Assembly: GCA_016124855.1 (NCBI GenBank) | Contig: WGMX01000038.1 | Location: 33,058 to 97,057 of the forward strand | Source: Anaerolineaceae bacterium | GTDB lineage: Bacteria; Chloroflexota; Anaerolineae; Aggregatilineales; Phototrophicaceae | Direction of reading: 5' to 3' | DNA: 64,000 nt | In this document: in pieces, positions 16,945 through 25,694 of the stretch | How positions within the stretch are numbered: position 1 is the first letter of the stretch | Layout of the letters: each line of letters opens with the position of its first letter | The notes under the pieces: generated by a model | The model's database searches: none | What the model saw: only the letters and a program-made list of their open reading frames with translations | Told to the model about the DNA's origin: nothing | Position numbers and translations under genes: made by a program

Positions 16945-18057
16945 ATGAAAACAGCTTTGATTACAGGGGCATCACGCGGATTAGGATTGGCGCTCGCGCG
17001 TGAATTAGCCGCGCAAGGTTGGGGATTAATCATTGATGCGCGTGGTGAAGAAGCACTTCATGCTGCCAAACAGCAGCTTGCATCAGCCGCCCGAATCGTG
17101 ACCATCGGGGGTGATGTGTCTCGTCCTGAACATCGTCAACAGTTGGCACAAGCGGCGGCAGATTTAGGCGGATTGGATGCGGTCATCAACAATGCCAGCG
17201 TGCTTGGCCCTAGTCCGCAGCCTAACCTCCTTGATTATCCGCTGGATGAACTTGAAGCGGTCTATAAAACCAACGTCATCGCCCCGTTAGCCATCCTCCA
17301 AGCCGTTAAAGCGCGCTTGCATCCCGACGCGCGTATCATCAACATCAGTAGTGACGCTGGCATTGAACCCTACGCCGGTTGGGGTGGATACGGCAGCAGT
17401 AAGGCCGCTTTGGAGCAGATGTCCGCCATTCTCGCGGCGGAAAATCCGCAGTGGCGCGTATTCTGGGTTGATCCGGGGGATATGCGTACCGAGATGCATC
17501 AAGCCGCTTTCCCCGGCGAGGACATCAGCGACCGACCCCTGCCGGAAGTCAGTGTGCCGGGATTAGTTGCCCTGCTCAGTGATGATTATCCAAGTGGGCG
17601 TTATCGGGCGCGAACTGTCCTCGAACCCAAGCCGGAAGCACCACCTGTAAATGGGTTGAATCTGGTGCTGCAAGTTCAAGATTTTGAAGACGCAGCCGAT
17701 TTCTTTGGTAAGCATCTCAATCTGCCCATCCAGAAAGAGTGGCACGATACCGGACATGGCGCGCTCTTTAGTGCCGGACAAGCCACTATCGAAATTGCGG
17801 ATGCTGCCCAGATCGCTGAGGTTGATCGGGTTGAAGTTGGTCATGCCGTCAACGACTCAATACGGTTGGCTCTCGGCGTGCGGGATGTTCACCAAGCCTC
17901 CACCGACGTTCAAGCAGGCGGCGCGGAAGCTTTACACGCCGTTGTGGATACCGATTGGGGGCATCGCAACCAGCGCCTTTCACTGCCTGATAATCTGCCA
18001 GTGAAAGCCTTGACTTTGTTTCAGGTTATCGAACCGAATGGTAAGGATCAATCATGA
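16945..18057 (+). CDS. Short-chain dehydrogenase fused to a VOC (glyoxalase-like) domain
   Basis: A 370-aa two-domain protein. Residues 1-205 form an SDR: nucleotide loop TGASRGLG at 7-14, NNAS after strand 4, and the active site with INISSD and YGSSK. Residues 215-365 form a vicinal-oxygen-chelate unit (LNLVLQVQDFEDAADFF..., ATIEIADAAQIAE, RLALGVRDVHQASTDVQAGGAE). It would be a cytoplasmic NAD(P)-dependent oxidoreductase with an added metal- or ligand-binding module. The fusion is unusual. Its last codons overlap the start of queA by 4 nt, so the two are co-translated. The substrate is unknown. Confidence 0.8.
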   Translation: MKTALITGASRGLGLALARELAAQGWGLIIDARGEEALHAAKQQLASAARIVTIGGDVSRPEHRQQLAQAAADLGGLDAVINNASVLGPSPQPNLLDYPLDELEAVYKTNVIAPLAILQAVKARLHPDARIINISSDAGIEPYAGWGGYGSSKAALEQMSAILAAENPQWRVFWVDPGDMRTEMHQAAFPGEDISDRPLPEVSVPGLVALLSDDYPSGRYRARTVLEPKPEAPPVNGLNLVLQVQDFEDAADFFGKHLNLPIQKEWHDTGHGALFSAGQATIEIADAAQIAEVDRVEVGHAVNDSIRLALGVRDVHQASTDVQAGGAEALHAVVDTDWGHRNQRLSLPDNLPVKALTLFQVIEPNGKDQS

Positions 18058-19142
18058 GCGAACGGGTACTAACAGACACGTTAGATTTTGAACTGCCGCC
18101 TGAACTTGAAGCGACTGTCCCGCCCGAAGCGCGTGGATTGACTCGCGATTCGGTGAAGCTCATGGTGTCTTATCCAGCCGACAATCGGGTTATCCATACC
18201 CAGTTTAACAAGATTGCTGATTTTCTGGTGGCGGGTGATGTGGTCGTCATCAACACCAGCGGCACATTGAACGCGGCATTTTCTGCTAAACGTTCAGATG
18301 GCAAAGCCTTCGCGATTCATCTCTCGACACATTTGCCAACAGATGAATGGATTATCGAAGTGCGCCAACCGGACGACATCGGAACCAAACCCTTTTTTGA
18401 GGCGCAAGTTGGCGAGGTATATCAACTATCCGGCGGCGGAAATGTCACCTTAATTGAACCGTTTGGTGTTCCCTTGAACGGACGTATCCGCTTGTGGCGG
18501 GCTGAACTCAAACTGCCCATGACGCTGGATACGTACCTCAAGCACTACGGCAATCCGATTCGTTACCGCTATGTGCCGCAGTCGTGGGACAGCCGCTATT
18601 ATCAAACCGTTTATGTGACCGAGATGGGCAGTGCGGAAATGCCCTCGGCAGGCCGCGCCTTTACGCCGGAAATCATCACGCAGTTGTGTGCAAAAGGAGT
18701 ATTGGTCGTCCCGCTGCTGTTACATACCGGTGTTTCCAGCATGGAAGAACACGAACTGCCTTATGCCGAATATTACGGCCTTCCAGCCGTCACAGCCCGC
18801 GTCATTAATTTGGCTCACGAAAACGGCGGACGGGTAATCGCCGTCGGCACAACCGTTGTACGAACACTCGAAACGGTTGTTGATGAAACAGGTTTGGTTC
18901 ATGCGGGTGAAGGTTGGACGGAAACCATCGTCACCCCGCAGCGCGGCGTTAAAGTGGTTGACGGACTGCTTTCGGGGCTGCACGAACCGAAGGCCACCCA
19001 CTTAGCCATGTTAGAAGCGCTTGCTCCGCGTCAACATCTCGCCAAGGCTTACGGCGAGGCGCTTGAGCAAAGCTATCTGTGGCACGAGTTTGGCGATTTA
19101 CACCTCATCCTCAACCCACCACGCCCGACTCAAGCCAAGTAA
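18054..19142 (+). CDS. queA: QueA-family S-adenosylmethionine:tRNA ribosyltransferase-isomerase
   Basis: A 362-aa enzyme of queuosine synthesis. It transfers and isomerises the ribosyl part of AdoMet onto preQ1 in tRNA to give epoxyqueuosine. Family landmarks are FNKIADFLVAGDVVVINTSGT near 45-65, 'YQTVYVTEMGSAEMPSAGRAFT' in the middle (the QueA AAPTAGLHFT region, with the usual AAPTA replaced by EMPSA), 'TGVSSMEEHELPYAEYY', RVIAVGTTVVRTLETV and GLLSGLHEPKATHLAMLEAL. It starts inside the stop of the SDR-VOC gene (ATGA). The diverged substrate loop leaves some doubt whether the substrate is exactly tRNA-preQ1. Confidence 0.82.
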   Translation: MSERVLTDTLDFELPPELEATVPPEARGLTRDSVKLMVSYPADNRVIHTQFNKIADFLVAGDVVVINTSGTLNAAFSAKRSDGKAFAIHLSTHLPTDEWIIEVRQPDDIGTKPFFEAQVGEVYQLSGGGNVTLIEPFGVPLNGRIRLWRAELKLPMTLDTYLKHYGNPIRYRYVPQSWDSRYYQTVYVTEMGSAEMPSAGRAFTPEIITQLCAKGVLVVPLLLHTGVSSMEEHELPYAEYYGLPAVTARVINLAHENGGRVIAVGTTVVRTLETVVDETGLVHAGEGWTETIVTPQRGVKVVDGLLSGLHEPKATHLAMLEALAPRQHLAKAYGEALEQSYLWHEFGDLHLILNPPRPTQAK

Positions 19143-19166
19143 TCGAACCAAAACCTTCTTGAAAAC

Positions 19167-19192
19167 ACCCCCACATTGATAAAAGCGGGGGT
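19167..19192 (+). terminator. Weak hairpin after queA
   Basis: ACCCCC (19167-19172) pairs with GGGGGT (19187-19192) across a 14-nt loop. No T-run follows, so this is a possible weak terminator 24 nt past the stop. Confidence 0.3.
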
Positions 19193-19260
19193 CATAGATT
19201 ATCATCTCAACCTTTCCGGTAATGCGTGGATGCCGATCTTGCCACGGCAGGTGATAATCG

Positions 19261-20694
19261 ATGTTTGTCTCATTGGAATTTTGGCTGTTCGTCGCGGTTA
19301 CACTACTTCTCTACTACCTCATACCCGGCAAATGGCAAAACTTGCTGTTGTTAGTGGCGAGTTATCTCATTTATGCTTATCTCGAACCGGGATTTGTGCT
19401 GCTGTTGGCGGCAATGACCCTATTTAATTTTTGGATTGCGCGTTTTATCCAATCCAACGCGCCGCATCACCGACGTTATTTTTGGGCGGCGGTCATCGTC
19501 AATGTGGGTGTGCTGGCGCTGTTCAAATATGGGTTGGGTATCCCCGAACTGGTCAATCCGCTTCTCAACAAACTGGGATTGCCCAATGAGGTGCTGACGG
19601 TAAATTTGCTGCTGCCTTTGGGCTTATCGTTTTATTCATTCAGGGCTTTGGCTTATGTCTTTGACATCAACAACCAGCTCATCAAGCCGGAAAATAGTCT
19701 TGTCGATTTTGGTTTATATATTGCCTTTTTTCCACAGATTGTGGCCGGGCCAATCGTGCGTCCTCAACCCTTCATCACGGCATTAAAAAACCGGCGCAGC
19801 TTGACTCAAGAGCGGCTCGTAGACGGTATCACCTTCATTTTCATGGGATTCTTTTACAAGGTCGCCATTGCTGACCCGCTGTTTACCACATTGCAATCGT
19901 CTGCCACCAACATCGGCACTTTATCCTCTGCCGATGCATGGTCGGCGCTCATCCTCTATACCGTCCGTATCTATGCCGATTTCGCCGGATATAGTTTGCT
20001 GGCCATTGGCGTTAGTGTCTGGTTTGGTTTGCCGGTTGTGGAAAACTTTCGCCAACCTTATTTTTCGCGAACGGTGAGCATCTTTTGGGATCGCTGGCAT
20101 ATCAGCCTTTCAACATGGATTCGGGATTACACCTTCTATCCCACCAGCCGCTTTTTATTACGCCGTTTAGGTAATCAATGGGCGCGTACTATTCAAGTCA
20201 TCGCCCTCATCATTTCGATGACCATCAGCGGAATGTGGCATGGAACAGGTTGGACATTTGTTGTGTGGGGCGCACTGCATGGCGTATACCTTTCGCTTGA
20301 ACGCCTCTTTTTCCCGAAGGTGCGGGTAAAGCCCAAAAAAGTGACATGGCGTTTTTGGGTGCAGGGCGCGCTTGGAATGACGGTCACGTTGATAGCCGTC
20401 AGCGCGGCATGGGTCTTCTTCCGTGCCGATACCCTTTCCGACGCATTTATTTTTTTTGAACGTCTATTTTCTTCTAATCCCTTCGATACCATAAACGCGT
20501 TATGGTGGATTAAAGTTCTCGTTCCCATCGCGCTGCTGCTCATCATCGACCTTCCGCAGTTGCTCACAGACAATGCACTGGTTTTGTGGCGCTTACGATC
20601 AATTTGGCGCATCGCACTATGCACCATCATGCTGCTCGGTATATTCATTTTTGGAAGCCAAACCCATGCGCCGTTTATTTATTCCGGATTCTGA
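19261..20694 (+). CDS. MBOAT family membrane O-acyltransferase (AlgI/DltB-like)
   Basis: A 477-aa polytopic membrane protein with about ten TM segments. Hallmarks of the family are LLLPLGLSFYSFRALAYVFDI, AFFPQIVAGPIVRP and SIFWDRWHISLSTWIRDYTF, then WHGTGWTFVVWGALHG. The catalytic His is H327 and the second conserved His is H340. AlgI-type enzymes pass acetyl groups across the membrane to a polysaccharide, together with an SGNH-type partner, and two such partners follow directly. The stop overlaps the next gene by 29 nt. The acceptor is unknown (exopolysaccharide or cell-wall glycan). No polymerase genes are adjacent. Confidence 0.88.
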   Translation: MFVSLEFWLFVAVTLLLYYLIPGKWQNLLLLVASYLIYAYLEPGFVLLLAAMTLFNFWIARFIQSNAPHHRRYFWAAVIVNVGVLALFKYGLGIPELVNPLLNKLGLPNEVLTVNLLLPLGLSFYSFRALAYVFDINNQLIKPENSLVDFGLYIAFFPQIVAGPIVRPQPFITALKNRRSLTQERLVDGITFIFMGFFYKVAIADPLFTTLQSSATNIGTLSSADAWSALILYTVRIYADFAGYSLLAIGVSVWFGLPVVENFRQPYFSRTVSIFWDRWHISLSTWIRDYTFYPTSRFLLRRLGNQWARTIQVIALIISMTISGMWHGTGWTFVVWGALHGVYLSLERLFFPKVRVKPKKVTWRFWVQGALGMTVTLIAVSAAWVFFRADTLSDAFIFFERLFSSNPFDTINALWWIKVLVPIALLLIIDLPQLLTDNALVLWRLRSIWRIALCTIMLLGIFIFGSQTHAPFIYSGF

Positions 20695-21721
20695 GTCCGC
20701 GAGAACCATTCCCCGATTAGCCACGCTGTTATTGTCAGTGCTGGTTGTGCTGATCGCAACGGACAGGGCAGTCGGTTACATCATCCCTAAAATCACCATC
20801 GAGCCGCCCTTTATCCTACGCTTGCAGAATGTACCGGGGGTCGAAAAATTGTGGGATTTTGCACAAACCGGCGTTGAACCGATTGTCTTTACAGGCAGTT
20901 CGCAGCTTTATATGGGAATCTCTTCTCGAGTGTTTAATGAAGAAATAAAACAAATCACCAATGACGACGTGCCGTCCGTCAACATCAGCATATGGGGCGG
21001 AGTCGCCGCTATTCAGCATGATTTAATAAAAAATCTGATTATTCCGAATCATCCGAAAATTATTCTGTATGGTGTTGAAGCACGAGCCTTGTCTACCGAG
21101 GCTCAATATTCGCCCGAAGTGGATGATTTCCGCAATAAGCCTTTGGGCTATGCCGTTTCGATTCAATCCGATGCGGAACGGGCTTTGCTGCTGTGGCTGC
21201 TTCAGCATTCCAATTGGGTGCGTTACCGTGATAATTTGCGCGACTGGTTAACCGGTGCGCGGCAAATCAACCAACTTGAATTCGACCCGACGGACTTGGA
21301 TGAGTTAGGCCATTTGAAAAACCCGAATATACATGATCGTGATCCCAGCAGCATCTGGGGCTTCATGCACTTCGCGGCGGATGACGTTCCTCGTCAATTA
21401 TTGGAGAGCATTGTATCAAGCTGTAAACAAAACGGCGTACAATGTGTTCTCTTGAATATGCCGCTGCATGAACTGGCCTATCAAACCATTACCGAAACTG
21501 ATGAAGCCGGTTACCGCAGTGTGCTGCAAGAGATCGGGCTGCCAATCTGGGATTTCAATACTGCGTCGTGCCGGAAAATTTTGGGTGATGAGTCATTTTA
21601 TAATCTGAATCATCTGAATGAGCATGGCGCAACCATATTCTCCAAGATGGTCGCCGATGTTTATGCCAAGGTGTTTTTCAATTTACCGATTAGCGGGAAT
21701 GCGAACTGCGCCACCTATTAA
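20666..21721 (+). CDS. SGNH/AlgJ-like protein, copy 1 (DxxH Asp replaced by Asn)
   Basis: About 351 aa. One N-terminal TM anchor (about 16-36) precedes an extracytoplasmic domain. Block I is VFTGSSQLYMG, with the GSS at residues 77-79 supplying the candidate nucleophile. Near the C-terminus the SGNH block V reads N313-L-N-H316, where the next gene has D-I-I-H, so the catalytic Asp appears lost. I chose ATG 20666 because GGAAG precedes it by 8 nt and copy 2 aligns from this residue. The ORF itself is open further upstream inside the MBOAT gene. It is a probable acyl-transfer partner of the MBOAT protein, possibly with a structural role. Confidence 0.72.
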   Translation: MRRLFIPDSESARTIPRLATLLLSVLVVLIATDRAVGYIIPKITIEPPFILRLQNVPGVEKLWDFAQTGVEPIVFTGSSQLYMGISSRVFNEEIKQITNDDVPSVNISIWGGVAAIQHDLIKNLIIPNHPKIILYGVEARALSTEAQYSPEVDDFRNKPLGYAVSIQSDAERALLLWLLQHSNWVRYRDNLRDWLTGARQINQLEFDPTDLDELGHLKNPNIHDRDPSSIWGFMHFAADDVPRQLLESIVSSCKQNGVQCVLLNMPLHELAYQTITETDEAGYRSVLQEIGLPIWDFNTASCRKILGDESFYNLNHLNEHGATIFSKMVADVYAKVFFNLPISGNANCATY

Positions 21722-21764
21722 TGGATGAAGCGAACGGTGCTGTTCAAAGCTGGAAGCCAAATTT

Positions 21765-22835
21765 ATGCATCATTTGTTTATTCGGGATTCTGAGCCGCCA
21801 CGAACGATTTCCAGACTGTTGATGGCTGTCTTGGGAATGGTTGTCTGCCTCGTTGTGGTTGATCGGGTACTAGGCTTCGTCCTTCCACGATTGACCATCG
21901 AGCCGCCGTTTATTTTGCGCCTACAAAACGTGCAGGGTGTGGAACGGTTGTGGGCAATGAACGCCGAAAATATTAAACCGGTTGTGTTCACAGGCAGTTC
22001 AATGATACACACCGGATTGTCGCCGCATATCTTTGATGACCAAGTGAAGGCCGTTTCGGGAAAGACTGTAAATTCGGTAGACATCAGCGTGTGGGGTGGG
22101 GTCATCACTTCACAGCGCGAGATGATTCAGAACCTGATTATTCCCAACCATCCACAGGTCATCATCTATGGCATTGAAATGCGGGCGCTACTGCCTGCTG
22201 CTCAAGAGCCGGATGCCGAAGGCATGGAAGATTTCCACAACAAGCCGCTGGGTTATGCCGTGTCTCGTCAGTCTGGTATTGAGCGGGATGTGCTGCTGTG
22301 GTTAATGCGATACTCCAATTTATTTCGTTACCGCGATAACATACGCGAATGGCTAACGGCCAAGCGGGAAATCAACTTTCTTGGATATTCACCTGATGCT
22401 GTTGATGATCGCGGTCATTACCGTGATGTAGCCATTTTTCCGCGTGATCCGGTGTTGATTAAAGGCTACTTTACACCTTTTTCGGTCAGCGACGATACCC
22501 GTCAAACCATGTCCGCTATTGGGGCAACCTGCAAACAAAGCGGTGTTCAATGTATTTTGTTGAACATGCCGATTCATGAGACGGCCTTTCAGTACATAAC
22601 GGGCGAGGATGTGGCACTGTATAACGGGGTTCTGCGTGAAGCCGGCCTGCCGGTATGGGACTTCAACACCGAACAGTGCCGGCGTTTGCTCGGTGATCAA
22701 TCCTACTTCGATATTATCCACCTGAACGAAGCCGGTGCAGAAATCTTTTCCAAGTGGGTTGCAGATGTTTATGCACAGGTGTTTTTTCAGCAGCCGTTAC
22801 AGGGTGATGTGGCCTGTGCGAAGTTGAATTCTTAA
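21765..22835 (+). CDS. SGNH/AlgJ-like protein, copy 2 (intact DxxH)
   Basis: 356 aa, similar along its full length to the preceding gene: same N-terminus (LFIRDSE.PRTI.RL), same TM anchor, G77-S78-S79 nucleophile block, 'CKQSGVQCILLNMPIHE' and a C-terminal DxxH with D316 and H319. Even the untranslated start (GGAAGCCAAA + 3 nt + ATG) is shared, so this is a tandem duplication. The likely role is extracytoplasmic acetyl transfer to a glycan with the MBOAT protein, by analogy with AlgJ/AlgX/DltD-type partners. Family membership is inferred from motifs. Confidence 0.75.
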   Translation: MHHLFIRDSEPPRTISRLLMAVLGMVVCLVVVDRVLGFVLPRLTIEPPFILRLQNVQGVERLWAMNAENIKPVVFTGSSMIHTGLSPHIFDDQVKAVSGKTVNSVDISVWGGVITSQREMIQNLIIPNHPQVIIYGIEMRALLPAAQEPDAEGMEDFHNKPLGYAVSRQSGIERDVLLWLMRYSNLFRYRDNIREWLTAKREINFLGYSPDAVDDRGHYRDVAIFPRDPVLIKGYFTPFSVSDDTRQTMSAIGATCKQSGVQCILLNMPIHETAFQYITGEDVALYNGVLREAGLPVWDFNTEQCRRLLGDQSYFDIIHLNEAGAEIFSKWVADVYAQVFFQQPLQGDVACAKLNS

Positions 22836-22899
22836 GTTCGTTTTTAGGGTACAATCCACCCTATATACCCGTTTATTTATTGAATGAAAGATTGAATCA

Positions 22900-23991
22900 A
22901 TGGCAAAAATGCTGCTTTTCGTTGGTACGTATACCGAACCATTACCTCATGTTCCAACTGCACATGCTGAGGGCATTAATACCTACAGTTTTGATCCGAC
23001 AACCGGCAAAATCGACTACTTGAGTTCGACTCATGGCATTGATAACCCGACTTATACCACTGTTGACCGTGCCGGGAAGCATCTGTACGCGGTGTGTGAA
23101 TTCGAAGGCGGGCGGGAAAATGTGTGTGCGGCCTTCAAAATTGATCGTGACACAGGCATATTGTCGCTGATTAATGAGATACCGACTTTAGGTGATGCAA
23201 GCTGCTTTGTGACGGTTGACCACAGCGGAAAATACGTGATGGTTGCCAATTATGCTGGCGGAAAAACGGCCATTATGCTGCCAATTCGTGAGGATGGTGG
23301 CTTGGGCATGGTCAGTGAAACGGTGCAGCATGAGGGCCGGAGCGTGAATGAGGAACGGCAAACCAGTCCACATGGACATTGTATTTTGCCTGATCCAAAT
23401 AACAACTACGTGGTCGTGGCTGATCTGGGCATCGACCAACTGGTGCGGTACAAACTAGATGCGTCCAACGGCAAATTGATTCCGGCTTTTGAAGGCAGTG
23501 TCAAATTGGATGCCGGTTCCGGGCCAAGACATTTTGTCTTCCATCCAAGCGGGGAATTTGTCTATGTCTTGAGTGAACTTTTAGCGACGGTGACGGTCTT
23601 TAGTTACGATGCGGTCAGCGGCATGATGCACAACTTACAGACCATATCCATGCTGCCAGAAGGTTATGATGGGCAGAAGTGGGCGGCGGCCATTCGGATT
23701 ACAGCCGATGGACGGTTTGTGTATGGGTCAAATCGTGGGCATGACAGCCTTGCCATGTTTGCGGTGGATCAGCAAAGCGGGCAGTTGACTTCATTGGGTT
23801 TCCAATCCACCGGTGGCAAAGTGCCAAGAGACTTCAATATTGACCCGACAGGCCAATGGCTGTTGGCGGCTAATCAAGCGACGGATACGGTGGTGACCTT
23901 CAAAATCAACCCGACAACCGGCGTTTTAGAAGAAACCGGTATTGTGGCGGAAGTGGCTACACCAGTCTGTTTGACGTTTTTGATGACCTAA
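22900..23991 (+). CDS. Lactonase family seven-bladed beta-propeller (6-phosphogluconolactonase-type)
   Basis: A 363-aa cytoplasmic beta-propeller of the YbhE/Pgl and carboxy-cis,cis-muconate cyclase-like family. It opens with LLFVGTYTEP and shows repeated blades of the form 'G.L..V.......P....P.G.Y..V'. SPHGHCILPDP, SGPRHFVFHPSGEFVYVLSEL, DGRFVYGSNRGHDSLAMF and PRDFNIDPTGQWLLAANQ are the conserved family segments that hold the active-site His and Arg. Family members hydrolyse 6-phosphogluconolactone or related sugar lactones. It stands alone, with TACAAT at 22850-22855 as a possible -10 box. Confidence 0.82.
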   Translation: MAKMLLFVGTYTEPLPHVPTAHAEGINTYSFDPTTGKIDYLSSTHGIDNPTYTTVDRAGKHLYAVCEFEGGRENVCAAFKIDRDTGILSLINEIPTLGDASCFVTVDHSGKYVMVANYAGGKTAIMLPIREDGGLGMVSETVQHEGRSVNEERQTSPHGHCILPDPNNNYVVVADLGIDQLVRYKLDASNGKLIPAFEGSVKLDAGSGPRHFVFHPSGEFVYVLSELLATVTVFSYDAVSGMMHNLQTISMLPEGYDGQKWAAAIRITADGRFVYGSNRGHDSLAMFAVDQQSGQLTSLGFQSTGGKVPRDFNIDPTGQWLLAANQATDTVVTFKINPTTGVLEETGIVAEVATPVCLTFLMT

Positions 23992-24494
23992 AAACAAAAT
24001 TGCCTGATAAACAGGTGATAACAGACAACATTACGGATAATATTACAAAAACTGTGCCTTTCTATCAGGTTCACAAGAGGTCAGTTTGCCTAGATGAAGG
24101 AAAATGGTCGTGAGGAAAGTTGGAAGTACCTTAGACCTTTCTCTAACCTCAGTTCGGGATAAACTTCAAGGTTTGAAGATCGGGAGCTAAGGCAGATGTT
24201 TCTTGGGTTGGTGACAATAAACCATCAAACCAACTACCAGATTAGCTAAAAAATTGGCGAGAGTATTCAATCTAAGAAATATTCTTCAATTGGTCTGTGA
24301 TGGTCTCCAATATACTGCGTTTGCACAAGAGCAGCTTGTCGGATTCTAAGATCAAGCAGTTCCTGTGCAAACACCATCCGAAAATTATCGACATAGCAAA
24401 TCCTTCCAGTAAACTCATTTTGGATACCTATAGGCTTAGTCTGTCAACCAGAGGGTGACTTTTCTTTCACGAGAGACACATCCTTATCCCGAAT
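23992..24494. other. 503-bp gap with a decayed coding fragment
   Basis: No intact gene is present. The part at 24267-24443 (minus strand) reads like the end of a protein and is listed separately. The rest shows nothing recognisable. Confidence 0.5.
24267..24443 (-). pseudogene. Short open stretch resembling a C-terminal gene remnant
   Basis: Between a TGA at 24444-24446 and its own TGA at 24267-24269, 58 codons are open on the minus strand. They read like genuine protein (FTGRICYVDNFRMVFAQE, then LRIRQAALVQTQYIGDHHR). There is no usable start except an internal Met. The family is not recognised. It may be the 3' end of a deleted gene. Confidence 0.3.
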
Positions 24495-25244
24495 TCAGGT
24501 TACATTAGTAACGCTTCCCTTCGGCGTTTCCAATTTCGCTAATGCTCTAATTAAGTCCTCTAAAATATTCCCCCTGCGATCTTCTGATAAAGCCTCGCTT
24601 CTTTTAAATGCCGCTAATAATCTCCAAGTAGTATTTAATTCATCAGAAACTTTATTAAGCCTCTGGAAGTTAAGTCTATAGATAATTAGGGCTGAAGCGG
24701 AGATAAATTCTGTAATTAGACCAGCTATCGTACTCAAGTTTGCGTTTGCTACAGTCAGACCGAACATTTGCCCAGTTGCACCGATGAGAATGACAACAAG
24801 TCCAAGTGTCATAAATACTGCCGACATAGCAAATCCTTGTATGGTTTGTCCTCTTAAAATATCATAATTTTTCCCAAGTTGCTGAAATGCTTGTTCTAAG
24901 TCTCCTAAACTCTCCATAGGGAGAAGTTCAGATTTTATCTGTCTACCTTCAGTTCTATATTCCAAAAAGACCATTATAATTCCGAAGCCGATAGCAATTG
25001 GCCCGACTAACGCAAGAATTGTTTTCATGGGTTCTTCAAAACCGCTGGTTGAAATGTTAGCTAAGAGATATATAAGTAGCCCTACAATTATGAGTGCAAA
25101 ACCTCGGCTTTTTGACATAAGGTAATTTATAGGATTCATGATAGTCATAGATGATTCTTGATTTTCATTTGTATCTGTTTTAGATGCTCCGCTTTTTTCT
25201 CCCATATTGTCTTCAGAATTTGTTTTTTCATCTACTGGTTTCAT
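24495..25244 (-). CDS. Membrane protein with TRADD-N-associated 2-TM-like domain
   Basis: A 249-aa protein. A polar N-terminus (1-48) is followed by two TM helices (about 50-67 and 75-93), a charged linker, and a second TM pair (about 133-152 and 163-186). The last pair ends in STIAGLITEFISASALIIYR and LNFQRLNKVSDEL. That segment matches my recollection of the bacterial 'TRADD-N-associated two-TM' domain found in predicted conflict and effector systems. A C-terminal cytoplasmic helix follows. Codon use is visibly more AT-rich than the neighbours and the gene stands alone between gene-free stretches, which suggests transfer. Function is unknown. Confidence 0.6.
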   Translation of the reverse strand: MKPVDEKTNSEDNMGEKSGASKTDTNENQESSMTIMNPINYLMSKSRGFALIIVGLLIYLLANISTSGFEEPMKTILALVGPIAIGFGIIMVFLEYRTEGRQIKSELLPMESLGDLEQAFQQLGKNYDILRGQTIQGFAMSAVFMTLGLVVILIGATGQMFGLTVANANLSTIAGLITEFISASALIIYRLNFQRLNKVSDELNTTWRLLAAFKRSEALSEDRRGNILEDLIRALAKLETPKGSVTNVT

Positions 25245-25694
25245 TTTTTACCCTTATATTATTGAGAGATTTTCTATACTGTGATTTGTGTCTGTCGTCA
25301 AAAAAATAGGCTACATAAAGACCAAATAGTGGGAATAGTTTAACGCACTTTGAGGCAAAACCTGTAGGAGCTTAACCCGAACTGACGTTTTCCTGCTGAT
25401 TCGTCGAATATGTCGCATCATGAAGCATGCAAGTGAGGGAGCTTAAAGGTTTGAAAAGACATATCACATTCAAACCGAAAATTAATTTGCGATAAGAACT
25501 TTTGTGCTATTGTAGTGTATTGTGAGATTGGGGTTGTAACTGCAACAATTACAACATTTGAGGGAGAAGATTCGGAAATCCGTCAAGAACGCACTTCTGA
25601 ATTTTAAGAAATTGAAGAATTTTCCGAATCATAGCTGACAACTTCATCGCCGCTTTTGCTGCTTTCGCCGCATATTCCGCATTTGGCTGGCGAC
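25245..25694. other. 450-bp AT-rich gap
   Basis: No supported gene. It contains a widely spaced 10-bp inverted repeat, GATTCGGAAA (25569-25578) and TTTCCGAATC (25621-25630), which could end the GH1 transcript. Otherwise nothing is recognised. Confidence 0.45.

Noticed and set aside
24389..24842. 17-nt word CGACATAGCAAATCCTT occurring twice
   Set aside because: One copy is coding in the 249-aa gene and the other is in a different frame of the remnant. Flanks are unrelated, so it is most simply chance.
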